Positions 49,027 to 58,519 of a stretch of 64,000 nucleotides of DNA are shown here, one piece after another (position 1 is the first letter of the stretch; each line of letters opens with the position of its first letter). Made by a program: the position numbers and the translations under genes. Under the pieces are notes generated by a model. The model ran no database searches, was not told where the DNA came from, and was given only the letters and a program-made list of their open reading frames with translations. The stretch is from Bacillota bacterium. GTDB taxonomy: Bacteria; Bacillota; UBA4882; UBA8346. The stretch lies in NCBI GenBank assembly GCA_023402395.1, contig JAEYGI010000050.1, positions 1-64,000 of the forward strand, read 5' to 3'.

Positions 49027-49944
49027 ATGCCTGGAACCAAGCCCAAACTGACGCTAAATTGGGAGCGGACCACGAGCTACCAGCGGACGCAACTCCTCAA
49101 AGTGACCCAATTGATGGAGACTGGAGATTATCGCGCCGCCGCGGCCCACGTCGATCAATTGAAAGTAGAGAAAGCGCTCCGGGTGCAACTGTTGGCTTTC
49201 ATCGCCACCACGGTTCTCAAGACTGAGCGCAGTACGGGGTTGAGCCTCTTTGAACGGGCGCTGCGGGAGTCAACCGCCTGTTGGCTGCGGACCGATCAGC
49301 TCCGGACCATGGGTTACATCGTGCAATGCCTCTCCCAAAGCGGTTTGAAGCCGTGGGCGAAAACCCAAGTCCACCAAATCATGATTGGTCTCGCCTCCTG
49401 CGCCGAAGTCAACCCGCCGACGCTACCGGCCGGGCAACAGTTGGCTGAAGCCTGCGCTGATCTGGGCTTTTATCTCCGACGCTCCGGGTTCCGGCGCGAG
49501 GCGGTGCGTTGCTTCGATACGTCCCTAGCCGCCGGTAAACGGTTCAATCCCGAGGATAGCGAAGCTTACTCCAGGCGGATGGCGTTATTCGGCTATGTGG
49601 CGGTCAAGATGGCGGAGGCAGGCCTCTTCAAGCCTGCGTTGCGTTTGGCCCATCGCATCCAGAGCAAGACCTTCAATGGCCTGGAATATCATAACTACGA
49701 GCTGCAACGGGTGGAAACCCTGCGCCGGATCGCGTCCCAATTGGCCGGGGACCGCAAGAAACGCCGGGCAAAACGGGTGTTGAAACAAGCGGCCCGCATC
49801 GTCATCCGCGATGTTCATGAAATGGATCAGCTCCGGACCAACCGTCTGTTGGAACTTTCCACCATTCTGACCGAATACGGGTTCCCCCGTCAAGCCCGGG
49901 GAATATCTGCAGCCGCTCAGCGAATCGCAAAAGGGACAGTTTGA
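49027..49944 (+). CDS. TPR-like helical repeat protein, unknown function
   Basis: The 305-residue protein starts at ATG 49027 behind AAAGGAG. It is built of helical pairs of about 35-40 residues resembling TPRs (DYRAAAAHVDQLKVEKALRV, REAVRCFDTSLAAGKRF, KPALRLAHRIQSKTF, RRAKRVLKQAARIVIRD). No signal peptide is seen. It is probably a cytoplasmic scaffold, but no partner is evident. A terminator shared with the convergent SIMPL gene follows. Confidence 0.7.
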   Translation: MPGTKPKLTLNWERTTSYQRTQLLKVTQLMETGDYRAAAAHVDQLKVEKALRVQLLAFIATTVLKTERSTGLSLFERALRESTACWLRTDQLRTMGYIVQCLSQSGLKPWAKTQVHQIMIGLASCAEVNPPTLPAGQQLAEACADLGFYLRRSGFRREAVRCFDTSLAAGKRFNPEDSEAYSRRMALFGYVAVKMAEAGLFKPALRLAHRIQSKTFNGLEYHNYELQRVETLRRIASQLAGDRKKRRAKRVLKQAARIVIRDVHEMDQLRTNRLLELSTILTEYGFPRQARGISAAAQRIAKGTV

Positions 49945-49965
49945 AGCGATAGGTTCAATATGCCA

Positions 49966-50005
49966 ATTAAAAAAGGGCGCGCTCTAACAGCGCGCCCCTC
50001 TTGAT
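49966..50005. terminator. Bidirectional terminator between TPR-like and SIMPL genes
   Basis: AGGGGCGCGCT-GTTA-GAGCGCGCCCT pairs on the minus strand, with AAAAAA on one side and a T-rich end on the other. It serves two converging genes. Confidence 0.85.
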
Positions 50006-50016
50006 GTTTTCTCGTC

Positions 50017-50727
50017 TTACCGCAACCTAAAGACCACGTTGACAGTGACGGTGATGTCCTTCCGCCGCGAAGCGGTGGTATACACCCCATAATCCATCAC
50101 TTCGGTGGAGTATGGCTCCGTAATCTGAAACACTCCGGACCGGGCGGACTCGATCTTGGCGATCCGGTCTCCGGTGCCTTTGGCAATCTCTTCCGCCCGT
50201 TTCCGGGCATCCTGGGTGGCGGCAGCCAACAAGCTCCGCTTCAGGCCGTCCAGTTTCGAATAATAGTATTCCAGATTGGACGATTGCGGAAAGATCCCTT
50301 TCTCAACCAGGCTGGCGGGGTCCAGCGCCAGTTTCTCGATGCCCGTGACGTTCTTGGAGAGAATAAACAGGTTCTGTTGAATGCTGTACCCGGTTACCCC
50401 GCCCTGCTGGCCGTAAACGGGATTGGTGTTCACCGGCTGAATCGTGATCTCCTGGTCCGAAACCTGATTGGCTTTTACGAAACTGATGAAGCCGTTCAAA
50501 TCGTCTTTAATCTTGGAATAGCCGACCTTCAGGTCCAACGGGATGACCGAACGGGATAGGGTCACCCGCCATTTGACGATATCGGAATCAAACCGTTGAG
50601 TCGACAGACCGACGACCCGCACCGTGCGCACCGGCATCCGGCTTTGAAAGAAGTATGACCCGAAAATAATGGAACCGATGATGAAACTGACACCGAGAAT
50701 GGATACGGCCAATACCCGTGAACGCAT
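50017..50727 (-). CDS. SIMPL domain protein (DUF541)
   Basis: The 236-residue protein has an N-terminal membrane anchor or signal (VLAVSILGVSFIIGSIIFGSYFF) and a SIMPL/DUF541 domain: VRTVRVVGLSTQRFDSDIVKW, then VTGYSIQQNLFILSKNVTGIEKL, a helical KLDGLKRSLLAAATQDARKRAEEIA, and a VYTTASRRKDITVTVNVVFRL ending. The domain occurs in periplasmic proteins of unclear role. It converges with the TPR-like gene at a shared terminator. Confidence 0.87.
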   Translation of the reverse strand: MRSRVLAVSILGVSFIIGSIIFGSYFFQSRMPVRTVRVVGLSTQRFDSDIVKWRVTLSRSVIPLDLKVGYSKIKDDLNGFISFVKANQVSDQEITIQPVNTNPVYGQQGGVTGYSIQQNLFILSKNVTGIEKLALDPASLVEKGIFPQSSNLEYYYSKLDGLKRSLLAAATQDARKRAEEIAKGTGDRIAKIESARSGVFQITEPYSTEVMDYGVYTTASRRKDITVTVNVVFRLR

Positions 50728-50921
50728 TGGGCAACCCCTCTTTCATTTTAACGTTTTCAATATAAGAGACATAAGATGCATATCAGGGATCAATTCAACT
50801 CACCTATTAATCATATCACCCTTGCCGCCGTACGTCATCAGTAAAGGATTGGCGCATTGAGCGGATGTTTCAACCACAATCTTTGTGACGCTTCGATCCT
50901 GAATTAGGCCGGAATTACGTT

Positions 50922-51842
50922 TTAACTTATGCGGCATAATTTTTTAATAGTACCGGCTAACGTTTCACCGTAAAGCATTAAAAACAACCCCGATAGAATC
51001 AACGGCAGGCCCGCCGCCAGATAGGGAACGGGTTTTTCATTGCCGACCATCAACCCCAGCACCACCGCGATCAGCGGATTGACAAAAGCGTAACTGACGA
51101 TCCGGATGGCAGGTTCATGGGCGATCAGATAATTATAAGCGATGAACGCCAGCGATCCCACAATCGCCAGATACCAAAGTCCAAAAGACGAGCTGGCTGT
51201 AACGGTGCTCACGTCCACCGTCAGCGATTGCCCGCACAAGTACAGCCCGGTAAGGATCGTAGCCCCGACCAGCGTCATTTGAACGGCACTATTGACAATA
51301 ATATCGGGATGAACTTTCAGCTTATGCCCCAGGCTGGTCCCCAGACTCCAGAACGCCAGTCCGCCGATGACCATCCAAATGCTCGGCGAAAAACTGGTGC
51401 CCAGTGAACGCCCGTCATAGAGTAAAAGGCCCACCCCAACCAGGCCGATCATAATTCCGATCAGCGCCATGGGAGCGATCCGCTTTTTAATTAGAATCCA
51501 GTCGTAAAAGGCGACCAGAATTGGAGTGGAAGCCAGGATCAACGCCACCAGATAGCTGTCAACCCGTTGCTCGGCAAAGGTAATCAATCCGTTGCCAGCC
51601 ACCAGCAGTGTAAACCCTAAAAACACCGAGGCGCCGACCTGCCGGAGGGTGGGGAACTGGCGAAGCCTGCCCGAAACGATCGCGAATAGTAAAAACAAAA
51701 TCCCGCCGATGAGCCACCGCAGGGCAATGACATAGAACGGAGGAATCGTCTCCACCGCCATCTTGATGAAAAAGTAAGTGGACCCCCACACGATATAGAT
51801 TGTGAGATAAGACAATAGTACAAGCAAAGTGGATCGTTTCAC
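50922..51842 (-). CDS. EamA family transporter, YedA-like
   Basis: The 306-residue protein has ten predicted helices and the EamA pattern IVWGSTYFFIKMAVETIPPF in helix 1, with RWLIGG, FAEQRVDSYLVALILASTPI and a second EamA repeat from about residue 155. The YedA/RhaT-like opening suggests an inner-membrane metabolite exporter. It is unrelated in close sequence to the other EamA gene of the window. The leader (51843-52050) shows no further gene. Confidence 0.88.
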   Translation of the reverse strand: MKRSTLLVLLSYLTIYIVWGSTYFFIKMAVETIPPFYVIALRWLIGGILFLLFAIVSGRLRQFPTLRQVGASVFLGFTLLVAGNGLITFAEQRVDSYLVALILASTPILVAFYDWILIKKRIAPMALIGIMIGLVGVGLLLYDGRSLGTSFSPSIWMVIGGLAFWSLGTSLGHKLKVHPDIIVNSAVQMTLVGATILTGLYLCGQSLTVDVSTVTASSSFGLWYLAIVGSLAFIAYNYLIAHEPAIRIVSYAFVNPLIAVVLGLMVGNEKPVPYLAAGLPLILSGLFLMLYGETLAGTIKKLCRIS

Positions 51843-52050
51843 GGCAGTCGGCTCCTTTTTTTCGGGAATTTGCGAAACAAATTTTCAATAAATAAAAGAA
51901 CTGTTCCTGCCAGCCAAAGCAATATTTATCAATTTTTAATGAGCGGGTTGGCGCAGCCTTTTGGAACCATCGGTATTTCCGGTACTTTTCGTAACAAAAA
52001 ATCCGCTTTCGCAAATAAAGCGGATCTAAAGTTTGATTTGCCGATTTCTC

Positions 52051-53007
52051 TCAATAGCCCCGCCTCAAATCGATTTGATTCGGTAACGGCAGTCCCGCCC
52101 GATAATTGGGCAGGCTCTTCAGAAACAGCTCCACCCCGCGCCGGATATAGTGTGGAGTCTTCCCGGCGCTATGCGGGGTGACGATCACATTCGGCAGTTC
52201 CCAGAAGAGGCTCTCCGGCGGCAGCGGCTCATCATGGAATACATCCAAACCGGCTCCGCCGAGAGGACCATTTTTAAGCGCGTCAAGCAGCGCCGCCTCA
52301 TCCACTGTGTCGCCCCGCGACATGTTAATAAAGATGCTGCCGGGTTTGACGGCCTGAAACTCGGCCGGTCCGAACAGATGAAACGTCTCTTGAGTGAGCG
52401 GAGTGAGGAGCACGGTATAATCAGCCCGGCCCAACGCTTGATGGAGCCGGTCCATCCCCCAGACCGCGTCGAAATACTCCAGCGGTTCGGGATGTTTTTT
52501 CAGACCGATCACTTCCATATCAAAGGCCTTGGCCTTGCGGGCGGTCTCCCGTCCGATGCTTCCGGCGCCAACGACCAGCAGCGTCCTGCCGGTCAGCTCA
52601 TCCACATTCCAGGGCCGGCCCCATTTTCTCTGCTGTTGGTCGCGGTAATTTTGAACCAACTGGCGGCTGAAGGCGATCATCAACCCCAAAATCTGCTCGG
52701 CCATCTGCGGGCCGTGAATCCCCCGCACATTGGAGACAGTTATTCCTCTGGCGATCAAGTCGTCGAACGGCAATTGATCCAGGCCGGCGCTAAAACTGAA
52801 AAGCCACTTCAACTTCTGGCAGATCCGGAGTTCCTCCCGATTTAACACCCCAAAAGTAATTAAAACCTCCGCCTCCGGCAATGCGTCTCCGGCTGACGCG
52901 GTACTGTCAAAGGCCAGCACTTTCTCTCCCGACCCCCGCTCAAGCATCTTCACGAACTCCGGTTTCATCAGTGCCAACGGAACCAATGATACGATCATGG
53001 CTGTCAC
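52051..53007 (-). CDS. D-2-hydroxyacid dehydrogenase
   Basis: The 318-residue protein has the NAD-binding fold of D-isomer 2-hydroxyacid dehydrogenases: LLVVGAGSIGRETARKAKAF with the GxGxxG motif, INMSRGDTVDEAALLDAL, and GAGLDVFHDEPLPPESLFW, with the catalytic His in NVIVTPHSAGKTP. The catalytic Arg and Glu are in the MSRGDTV and HDEP segments. The oxidised substrate cannot be told. Two alternative starts (53007 and 52998) are close together. Confidence 0.88.
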   Translation of the reverse strand: MTAMIVSLVPLALMKPEFVKMLERGSGEKVLAFDSTASAGDALPEAEVLITFGVLNREELRICQKLKWLFSFSAGLDQLPFDDLIARGITVSNVRGIHGPQMAEQILGLMIAFSRQLVQNYRDQQQRKWGRPWNVDELTGRTLLVVGAGSIGRETARKAKAFDMEVIGLKKHPEPLEYFDAVWGMDRLHQALGRADYTVLLTPLTQETFHLFGPAEFQAVKPGSIFINMSRGDTVDEAALLDALKNGPLGGAGLDVFHDEPLPPESLFWELPNVIVTPHSAGKTPHYIRRGVELFLKSLPNYRAGLPLPNQIDLRRGY

Positions 53008-53019
53008 CCTTCCCCATTC

Positions 53020-53150
53020 AACTGCTCATCAAATTAACAAACCAAAAACCAAGAAACAAATAACTGTCGTACTAAAAACTGATGCCATAGCCAACAGCCA
53101 AGAACTAGGAACCAGAAACTACGAACCTGGAACTTGGGAACTAACTCGCC
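53020..53150. repeat. Low-complexity stretch of GAAC/CCAA motifs
   Basis: Between the dehydrogenase and VOC genes the plus strand repeats variants of ACCAAGAA, CCAAGAACTAGGAACC and GAACCTGGAACTTGGGAAC. The repeats are short, irregular and not palindromic. It has no gene. Confidence 0.6.
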
Positions 53151-53154
53151 CCCA

Positions 53155-53529
53155 CTATCCCCGACGCTCTGGGACGATCTCGATCCAATACCCGTCAGGG
53201 TCATTGATGAAATACAGCCCCATCGCCTCATTCTCATAACAGATACAGCCCATCTTTTGATGCAACTGATGCGCCGCCTCATAGTCATCGGTCTTGACGG
53301 CCAGATGAGATTCATTATCACCCAATTCATACGGGTCTTTCCGGTCCCGGAGCCAGGTCAGCTCGACTCGGTGGGTGGACGTCTCATCCCCCAGGAAAAC
53401 CAGGACGAAACTGCCGTCCTTTGCTTCCTTCCGCTTTACCTCCACCAATCCCAGCGCCTCTTTATAAAAGGCCAGGCTGCGTTCGAGATTCAGCACATTG
53501 AAATTGTTATGATCCAGTCGAAACTTCAT
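53155..53529 (-). CDS. VOC family protein, glyoxalase I-like
   Basis: The 124-residue protein is a vicinal oxygen chelate fold: FRLDHNNFNVLNLERSLAFYKEALGL with the metal-binding His, VFLGDETSTHRVELTWLRD, SHLAVKTDDYEAAHQ and GLYFINDPDGYWIEIVP with Glu. These match lactoylglutathione lyase (GloA), which detoxifies methylglyoxal, but Bacillota often use other thiols. ATG 53529 lies behind GGAGGAG; the 19-codon extension upstream lacks support. Confidence 0.87.
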   Translation of the reverse strand: MKFRLDHNNFNVLNLERSLAFYKEALGLVEVKRKEAKDGSFVLVFLGDETSTHRVELTWLRDRKDPYELGDNESHLAVKTDDYEAAHQLHQKMGCICYENEAMGLYFINDPDGYWIEIVPERRG

Positions 53530-53741
53530 GGACTCTCCTCCTGTATTCCACGATTGATTCTCTCTTATTTTATCACGAACTCTCAAACGAAATATAGAGT
53601 TAACCCGGTTTGGGATTAGAATTCATCCGCTGTTAACCTGGTCTTCCATCGTTTGCAAGTGAAAAGCCGACCGGAATTAGCGGTCAGCCTAAAAGCTTAA
53701 TGTGTGGACTTAAAAGGGAACGTTTGCTCCTAATTTGGCGA

Positions 53742-54560
53742 TTAATCTCCATCCAGTTCCCGGTTAAATCCAGCCACGTCCTCCACCAGATAACGCCAGT
53801 AACGCGCCGGCATCCGCTGTCGCTGCGCCTTAGGGTTGCGACGTTCGGCAATGGCGATGCTCCGGAAATATTCATCCCATAGCTTTTGATAATCCATTTC
53901 ATCGGCTTCGAGCAATCGCATCGGAGCCCGGTTCACACTGTAGACTCCGCTCTCCTCCGCGACCCCTCGATTCATCTCGACCCGGGGCAGAAAGCGGCAG
54001 CGCTCCCCATCGTAATAAATCCCGGTATCCCGTTTCATGTCATGGATCAGCCAGCGTTGGTCGGCAAATCTGGCCGAGAAATGTGGAGCCAGAAATTGCA
54101 CCACATTGTGATCCGGTTCGATCGGGCTGTAGTAAAGGCTGCCGGCCAGTTTCCGGAAGCGAATGAACCCGTGCAAACGATGGATTTCATACGCTACCCG
54201 GTCACTGGTCCGCCGGATCCGGAGGACGGTCGGATCGGCGAAATTGCCGATCACTCTTCTCCCTTCTCCGAAAATCAACCGGATATATGAAAAGATCACC
54301 AAATCAATTCCGGGTTCCTCGGATAGGAAACAATATCCGATATCCAGCAGCGCCGAATGGGGCACTTCGATCCGAAGCCGCTTCATAAGCCGGAGCGCCA
54401 ATTCCGGATCGGCCGCTATCTCTCTCACTTCAGTGAAAAGATCGGGCTGCACCGAATCCTCGGCGGACGCGATTCCATTTACTTCTTCCGGGGACTTCAG
54501 CGCCTCGGCCACAACGGTAAGCAACCCATCGAACGTCCCATCATAGATATAGTAAATCAT
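53742..54560 (-). CDS. TIGR03915 family putative DNA repair protein
   Basis: The 272-residue protein matches the family defined as the radical-SAM-linked partner (TIGR03915, DUF4130): IYYIYDGTFDGLLTVVAEAL at the N-terminus, then DPTVLRIRRTSDRVAYEIHRLHGFIRFR, YYSPIEPDHNVVQFLAPHFSARF and WLIHDMKRDTGIYYDG. It is thought to act in DNA repair or modification together with a radical SAM enzyme (TIGR03916), which is encoded just upstream. RidA lies between them. No biochemistry is known to me. Confidence 0.87.
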   Translation of the reverse strand: MIYYIYDGTFDGLLTVVAEALKSPEEVNGIASAEDSVQPDLFTEVREIAADPELALRLMKRLRIEVPHSALLDIGYCFLSEEPGIDLVIFSYIRLIFGEGRRVIGNFADPTVLRIRRTSDRVAYEIHRLHGFIRFRKLAGSLYYSPIEPDHNVVQFLAPHFSARFADQRWLIHDMKRDTGIYYDGERCRFLPRVEMNRGVAEESGVYSVNRAPMRLLEADEMDYQKLWDEYFRSIAIAERRNPKAQRQRMPARYWRYLVEDVAGFNRELDGD

Positions 54561-54578
54561 GGCAACTAGCGAAACTAA

Positions 54579-54959
54579 TTAACCCTTGCGGGCGATCATT
54601 TCGATCTCCACCCGGGCGCCAAGGGGCAGGGCGGCAACGCCAATAGTCGTCCGCGCCGGATACGGGGCATTGAAACGGGTGGCGTAGACCGCGTTCATGG
54701 CGGCAAAATCATTCATATCCGTCAGAAAAACAGTCACCTTAACCACGTGATCCGAAGTCAATCCCGCGGCCGAAAGGACATTGAACAAATTTGCGAAGCA
54801 TTGCTCAGTCTGGGAGGCGACATCCCCCTCAACCAACTTTCCAGTTCGGGAATCAAGCGGCGTTTGTCCCGAAAGGTACACCAGATCTCCGGACTCTACG
54901 GCATGGGAGTACGGTCCTACCGAAACCGCGCCGGGCGCGCTATACGTTGTTCTGGTCAA
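54579..54959 (-). CDS. RidA family protein
   Basis: The 126-residue protein matches RidA (YjgF/YER057c/UK114): YSAPGAVSVGPYSHAVESGDLVYLSGQTPLD, SQTEQCFANLFNVLSAAG, HVVKVTVFLTDMNDFAAMN and the key arginine in PARTTIGVAALPLGARVEIE. RidA removes reactive enamine and imine intermediates in amino acid metabolism. It lies between the two genes of the TIGR03915/TIGR03916 pair. Confidence 0.92.
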   Translation of the reverse strand: MTRTTYSAPGAVSVGPYSHAVESGDLVYLSGQTPLDSRTGKLVEGDVASQTEQCFANLFNVLSAAGLTSDHVVKVTVFLTDMNDFAAMNAVYATRFNAPYPARTTIGVAALPLGARVEIEMIARKG

Positions 54960-54989
54960 GTGAAAAACCCCTTTCGTAATATATTCGAT

Positions 54990-56249
54990 TCAAACCTCTT
55001 CGAACAGCGGCAATTGGTGATTCATCGGCGCCAGCTTCCGCTGGCAGTCCTTCTCCAGCAACCGGCTTCGGATCACCAGCTCGTTATCGGCCTTCTCCAA
55101 AAACTTTCCCTGGCAGGTAATGAAGTAACGGGCCCGTTTCAGGACCACGCCCAGCCGGCCCAGATCGGAAAAGTCCAGCCTTCCGCAGCGACGGGCCGCC
55201 AGTAGGCGTTCGGCCGACTTTACTCCGACTCCCGGGATCCGCAGCAACATCTCGTAATCAATCCGGTTGATCTCCATCGGAAACAAATGCAGGTTGCGCA
55301 GCGCCCAACTGGTCTTCGGATCGAGATCGGACTCCAGCGCCGGATGATCCTCGGGCACGATCTCCTCGGCCCGGAACCGGTAAAAGCGGATCAGCCAGTC
55401 GGCCTGGTACAACCGGTTCTCCCGCCGCAACGGCGGAGTGGCGAGGGCCGGAAGCAGCGAATTCTGGTTTACCGGGACATACGCGGAGTAATAGACCCGC
55501 CGTAAGTTTACCCTTTGATACAATTGCTCGGCCAGGCGAAGAATCTGGCGGTCCGGTTCGGGTGAAGCGCCCACGATCAGTTGGGTGCTTTGGCCGGCCG
55601 GTGAAAAGCGCGGGGCTTTTTTTAAATGCCGCGTCTCCTCGGAATTCGCTTGGATCGTCTTACCAATATACGACATGGGAGTCAAGATATCCTCCCGCTT
55701 TTTCTCTGGAGCAAGCAATTTCAGCCCTTGTTCCGATGGCAGTTCAATATTCACGCTGAGCCGATCGGCATATAACCCGGCCTCCCTGACCAGTTCCCGG
55801 CTAGCTCCGGGAATTACTTTCAAATGAATATAACCGTTAAACCGTTGTTCCTGGCGAAGTCTCCGGACAATTCTCACCAATGTTTCCATGGTGGCGTCGG
55901 AGTTACGAAACACGCCGGAACTGAGGAATAGCCCCTCGATATAATTACGGCGATAGAAGTTGATGGTCAAATCGATCAGTTCATTTTCAGTGAATGAACA
56001 GCGGGGGATATCGTTACTCCGCCGGTTGGCGCAATAGACGCAGTCATGGATGCAGTGGTTGGTGAAAAGGATCTTCAATAACGAAATACACCTGCCGTCC
56101 GCCGCCCAACTGTGGCAGATTCCCATCGGCGCCGTGGCCGCGTTGCCGAGCCCGCCCGCGATATTCGGCCTGCTGCTCCCGCTCGACGCGCAAGAGGCGT
56201 CATACTTGGCGGCGTTTGCCAAAATTTTCACTTTCTCCAGGACATCCAT
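54990..56249 (-). CDS. TIGR03916 radical SAM protein, putative DNA modification/repair
   Basis: The 419-residue protein is a radical SAM enzyme with its iron-sulfur motif NHCIHDCVYCANRR (Cys66, Cys70, Cys73). Its C-terminal helix-hairpin-helix LLRIPGVGVKSAERLLAARR, as found in DNA-binding repair proteins, supports action on DNA. It matches the family paired with TIGR03915. ATG 56249 lies behind GAGGGG; codons further upstream are rejected. The reaction is unknown. Confidence 0.9.
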   Translation of the reverse strand: MDVLEKVKILANAAKYDASCASSGSSRPNIAGGLGNAATAPMGICHSWAADGRCISLLKILFTNHCIHDCVYCANRRSNDIPRCSFTENELIDLTINFYRRNYIEGLFLSSGVFRNSDATMETLVRIVRRLRQEQRFNGYIHLKVIPGASRELVREAGLYADRLSVNIELPSEQGLKLLAPEKKREDILTPMSYIGKTIQANSEETRHLKKAPRFSPAGQSTQLIVGASPEPDRQILRLAEQLYQRVNLRRVYYSAYVPVNQNSLLPALATPPLRRENRLYQADWLIRFYRFRAEEIVPEDHPALESDLDPKTSWALRNLHLFPMEINRIDYEMLLRIPGVGVKSAERLLAARRCGRLDFSDLGRLGVVLKRARYFITCQGKFLEKADNELVIRSRLLEKDCQRKLAPMNHQLPLFEEV

Positions 56250-56369
56250 TGCAGCGATTCCCCTCGCCATAACGAACTGATGTTCTGAGCCGATTATATC
56301 ACGAACACCTGTTCGATACAAGCAAAAATTAATCCCAATGGGATGCGCAACCCGGATCTGGCATCTTCT

Positions 56370-56449
56370 AAAAGCGTTGTGATAAACCCCGGTCGAAGGT
56401 CGGAGTTAACACAAAAGCTTAGAGAAGCAGCGAAGCAAGGGATAAAGTC
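56370..56449 (+). repeat. GCGTTG..GATAAA interspersed repeat, copy 2
   Basis: AAAAGCGTTGTGATAAACCC is followed by CCGGTCGAAGGTCGG, ACACAAAAGCTTAGAGAAG and GGGATAAAGTC. It matches copy 1 (opposite orientation) and copy 3. Confidence 0.7.
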
Positions 56450-56525
56450 AGTTTAAACGATCCCAGACAATCCATTTAAATGATAGATTTTATCACATGG
56501 CTTCCATAAATTCGTTATAAAGCGA

Positions 56526-56553
56526 AAGGAGGCGCAACCGCGCCTCCTCCTTG
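56526..56553 (-). terminator. Terminator after the TIGR03943 gene
   Basis: GGAGGCGC-GGTT-GCGCCTCC on the minus strand is followed by TTTCGCTTT, 12 bases past the stop. Confidence 0.8.
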
Positions 56554-56564
56554 ATCTCCCTGGA

Positions 56565-57434
56565 TCATGGGTAAAGATATTCTTGGCGGGGCGGGTCCAC
56601 TTTGAAGACTTCGCTGGCGGAGAAGTAGGCATAGATCTCTTCCGGGGTTACCATGTTCACAACCGGCTCGACCGTTTCCAGCCGCTTTTCAAACGGAAGC
56701 AACCGTACGCTGCCGCGAACCCCCACCCATTCGTTATCACGAAACTCGACCGGTTGATCCAGCTTGACCAAGACTCCGATGGGTAACCCATCCGCGGCGC
56801 AACAAGAAATGACCATCCGATACAAGACGATCTCATCGTTTTTTAACTGGGGGGGTCTAGCCACCCGCCCGACCAAGTAAATCAAAGAATTGGTCAATTT
56901 CTGCTTGGGCGCTTTCACGGTATCAAAAATGATATTGCCGATATCAAGTTGGGTATATTCCTGGGCCTCGCCAATGGCCGGAGCTCGGCCGGAGGGCGGA
57001 CTTGAGGGCCAGGATTGACCAGCCGAAAGCGAATAGTTACTAGTGCCATTTTCCTGGGAAAGCGTTTGCGATTGAAGCGCCTCCTCCTCCGGACGCAAGC
57101 GATCCGGTTCGTAGCTTAACGCTTGAGGCCCAACCATCACCGCCAAAATGACGGGTAAAAACAGCAGATATACACCAAAGCCCAACCGTTCGGAATGGGC
57201 ATGGCAGTGACACTGGCCGTGGCAGTGATGCTCCGCCTCCCTTCGGGGACGGGCCGCGATCCGGATGAAGTTGAAAAACAACATCGCCCCCATGATTATC
57301 AACGTCAATACCGTTAAAAAGGACAGTTTCGGATTGATATATTGACCAATGGTTCCCGTGCGCAGCAGGAAGAAGAGGAAGATAAAATAACAGCTCAAAA
57401 TAGCCGTCGTCAGGTACCGCTTACCATGGCTCAT
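56565..57434 (-). CDS. TIGR03943 family membrane protein (YcgQ-like)
   Basis: The 289-residue protein has two N-terminal helix pairs, a His-rich loop (EHHCHGQCHCHAHSERLG) after about residue 65 and a long extracytoplasmic C-terminal domain with VISCCAADGLPIGVLVKL. This is the pattern of TIGR03943/YcgQ. Such proteins accompany DUF318 permeases (YcgR-like), and the gene for one ends two bases before this start. The His/Cys loop suggests metal contact. ATG 57434 lies behind GGAGG. The transported substrate is unknown. Confidence 0.82.
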   Translation of the reverse strand: MSHGKRYLTTAILSCYFIFLFFLLRTGTIGQYINPKLSFLTVLTLIIMGAMLFFNFIRIAARPRREAEHHCHGQCHCHAHSERLGFGVYLLFLPVILAVMVGPQALSYEPDRLRPEEEALQSQTLSQENGTSNYSLSAGQSWPSSPPSGRAPAIGEAQEYTQLDIGNIIFDTVKAPKQKLTNSLIYLVGRVARPPQLKNDEIVLYRMVISCCAADGLPIGVLVKLDQPVEFRDNEWVGVRGSVRLLPFEKRLETVEPVVNMVTPEEIYAYFSASEVFKVDPPRQEYLYP

Positions 57435-57436
57435 CC

Positions 57437-58519
57437 TTAAAACCTCCCCCATCTAAGCATATTTCCTGAGAAAAGATTCAATCCGACGCAGCCGATAAAT
57501 ACCAGCAAGGCGCACCAACCCAAGACAAACAAGATGGCTTTGGGCCGGAAGCTTTTCCAAAGCAGCAAGATATTCTTGATATCCAGCATTTGGCCGAAGA
57601 CCATAAACGCCATCACGCTCCCCATCGGGAACTGATAGGTGAATGAGCGGGCCACAAAGGCATCGGCCTCGGCGCATAGTGACAGGCAAAAAGCCAAGAG
57701 CATCATGGTCAGAACCGACCAGGCCGGATTGGCGGTAACCATTACCAATGCTTGTTTCGGAACTACGGTTTGAATCGTCGCGGCCAACATCGCGCCAATA
57801 ACCAAAAACTTTCCGACTTCCAGAAACTCTTCGTTGGCGTGTTCGAAAATAGCGGCAAGCCGTGAATGCGTTTTTCCCGTTTCCAGTTTCGATTCATGGG
57901 CAACGGCGGTCTCCTCTTCGCAACAATGCGGTCCGGTATGAGAATGAGTCAATTCCGGCTCCGGTTGGTTCAGGAAGGCGGGCTTTAGCACATCTTCAAC
58001 ATTCCGGAAATACCTGCCGGCCAGCAGCGCGACGATCAATCCCACTCCAACCGCCATGCCGACTCGGGTCAAGGTTACCATTGGATTATAATTAAACGCG
58101 GTAGCTGTGGCCCAGATGGTGATCGGGTTCACCAGTGGCGCGGTGATCAGAAAGGCAAGCGCCATATAAGGCGGCACCCGTTTGACCAATAACCGCCGGA
58201 CCACCGGAATGACTCCACAATCACACACCGGAAAAAAGAATCCGGCGCCGATCGCCAGCAAAATCCCGGACAACCGGTGGGTCCGGGCGAGCCGTTTCTC
58301 GATCATTTCCACTGTAATCAACGTCTGCATCAGGGCCGACCCGAATACGGCAATCAGGACGAACGGCATGGCTTGAATCACGATGCTGACAAAAACGGTC
58401 ACCATTTGAGGCAATTTAGCGGCAACCGTATCCGGAATGGAAAGACCGCCGAAAGCGATGACCGTCAAAAGAAACGCGAGTAAAAACAATGAACCGAGCC
58501 ATTTCAGTTTTTCGTTCAT
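57437..58519 (-). CDS. DUF318 permease (YcgR-like)
   Basis: The 360-residue protein has about eight to ten membrane helices and the DUF318 landmarks: VFVSIVIQAMPFVLIAVFGSALMQ, FFFPVCDCGVIPVVRRLL, MALAFLITAPLVNPITIWAT and CLSLCAEADAFVARSF. A His- and Glu-rich cytoplasmic loop (HSHTGPHCCEEE) lies in the middle. The family often accompanies metal-responsive regulation. ATG 58519 lies behind GGAAAGGGG. It is first of a pair with the TIGR03943 gene. Confidence 0.85.
   Translation of the reverse strand: MNEKLKWLGSLFLLAFLLTVIAFGGLSIPDTVAAKLPQMVTVFVSIVIQAMPFVLIAVFGSALMQTLITVEMIEKRLARTHRLSGILLAIGAGFFFPVCDCGVIPVVRRLLVKRVPPYMALAFLITAPLVNPITIWATATAFNYNPMVTLTRVGMAVGVGLIVALLAGRYFRNVEDVLKPAFLNQPEPELTHSHTGPHCCEEETAVAHESKLETGKTHSRLAAIFEHANEEFLEVGKFLVIGAMLAATIQTVVPKQALVMVTANPAWSVLTMMLLAFCLSLCAEADAFVARSFTYQFPMGSVMAFMVFGQMLDIKNILLLWKSFRPKAILFVLGWCALLVFIGCVGLNLFSGNMLRWGRF

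Noticed and set aside
50760..50815. Possible seventh copy of the MITE-like repeat
   Set aside because: Only a partial match at both ends (TATAAGAGACATAAG and CAATTCAACTCACC); too worn to count.
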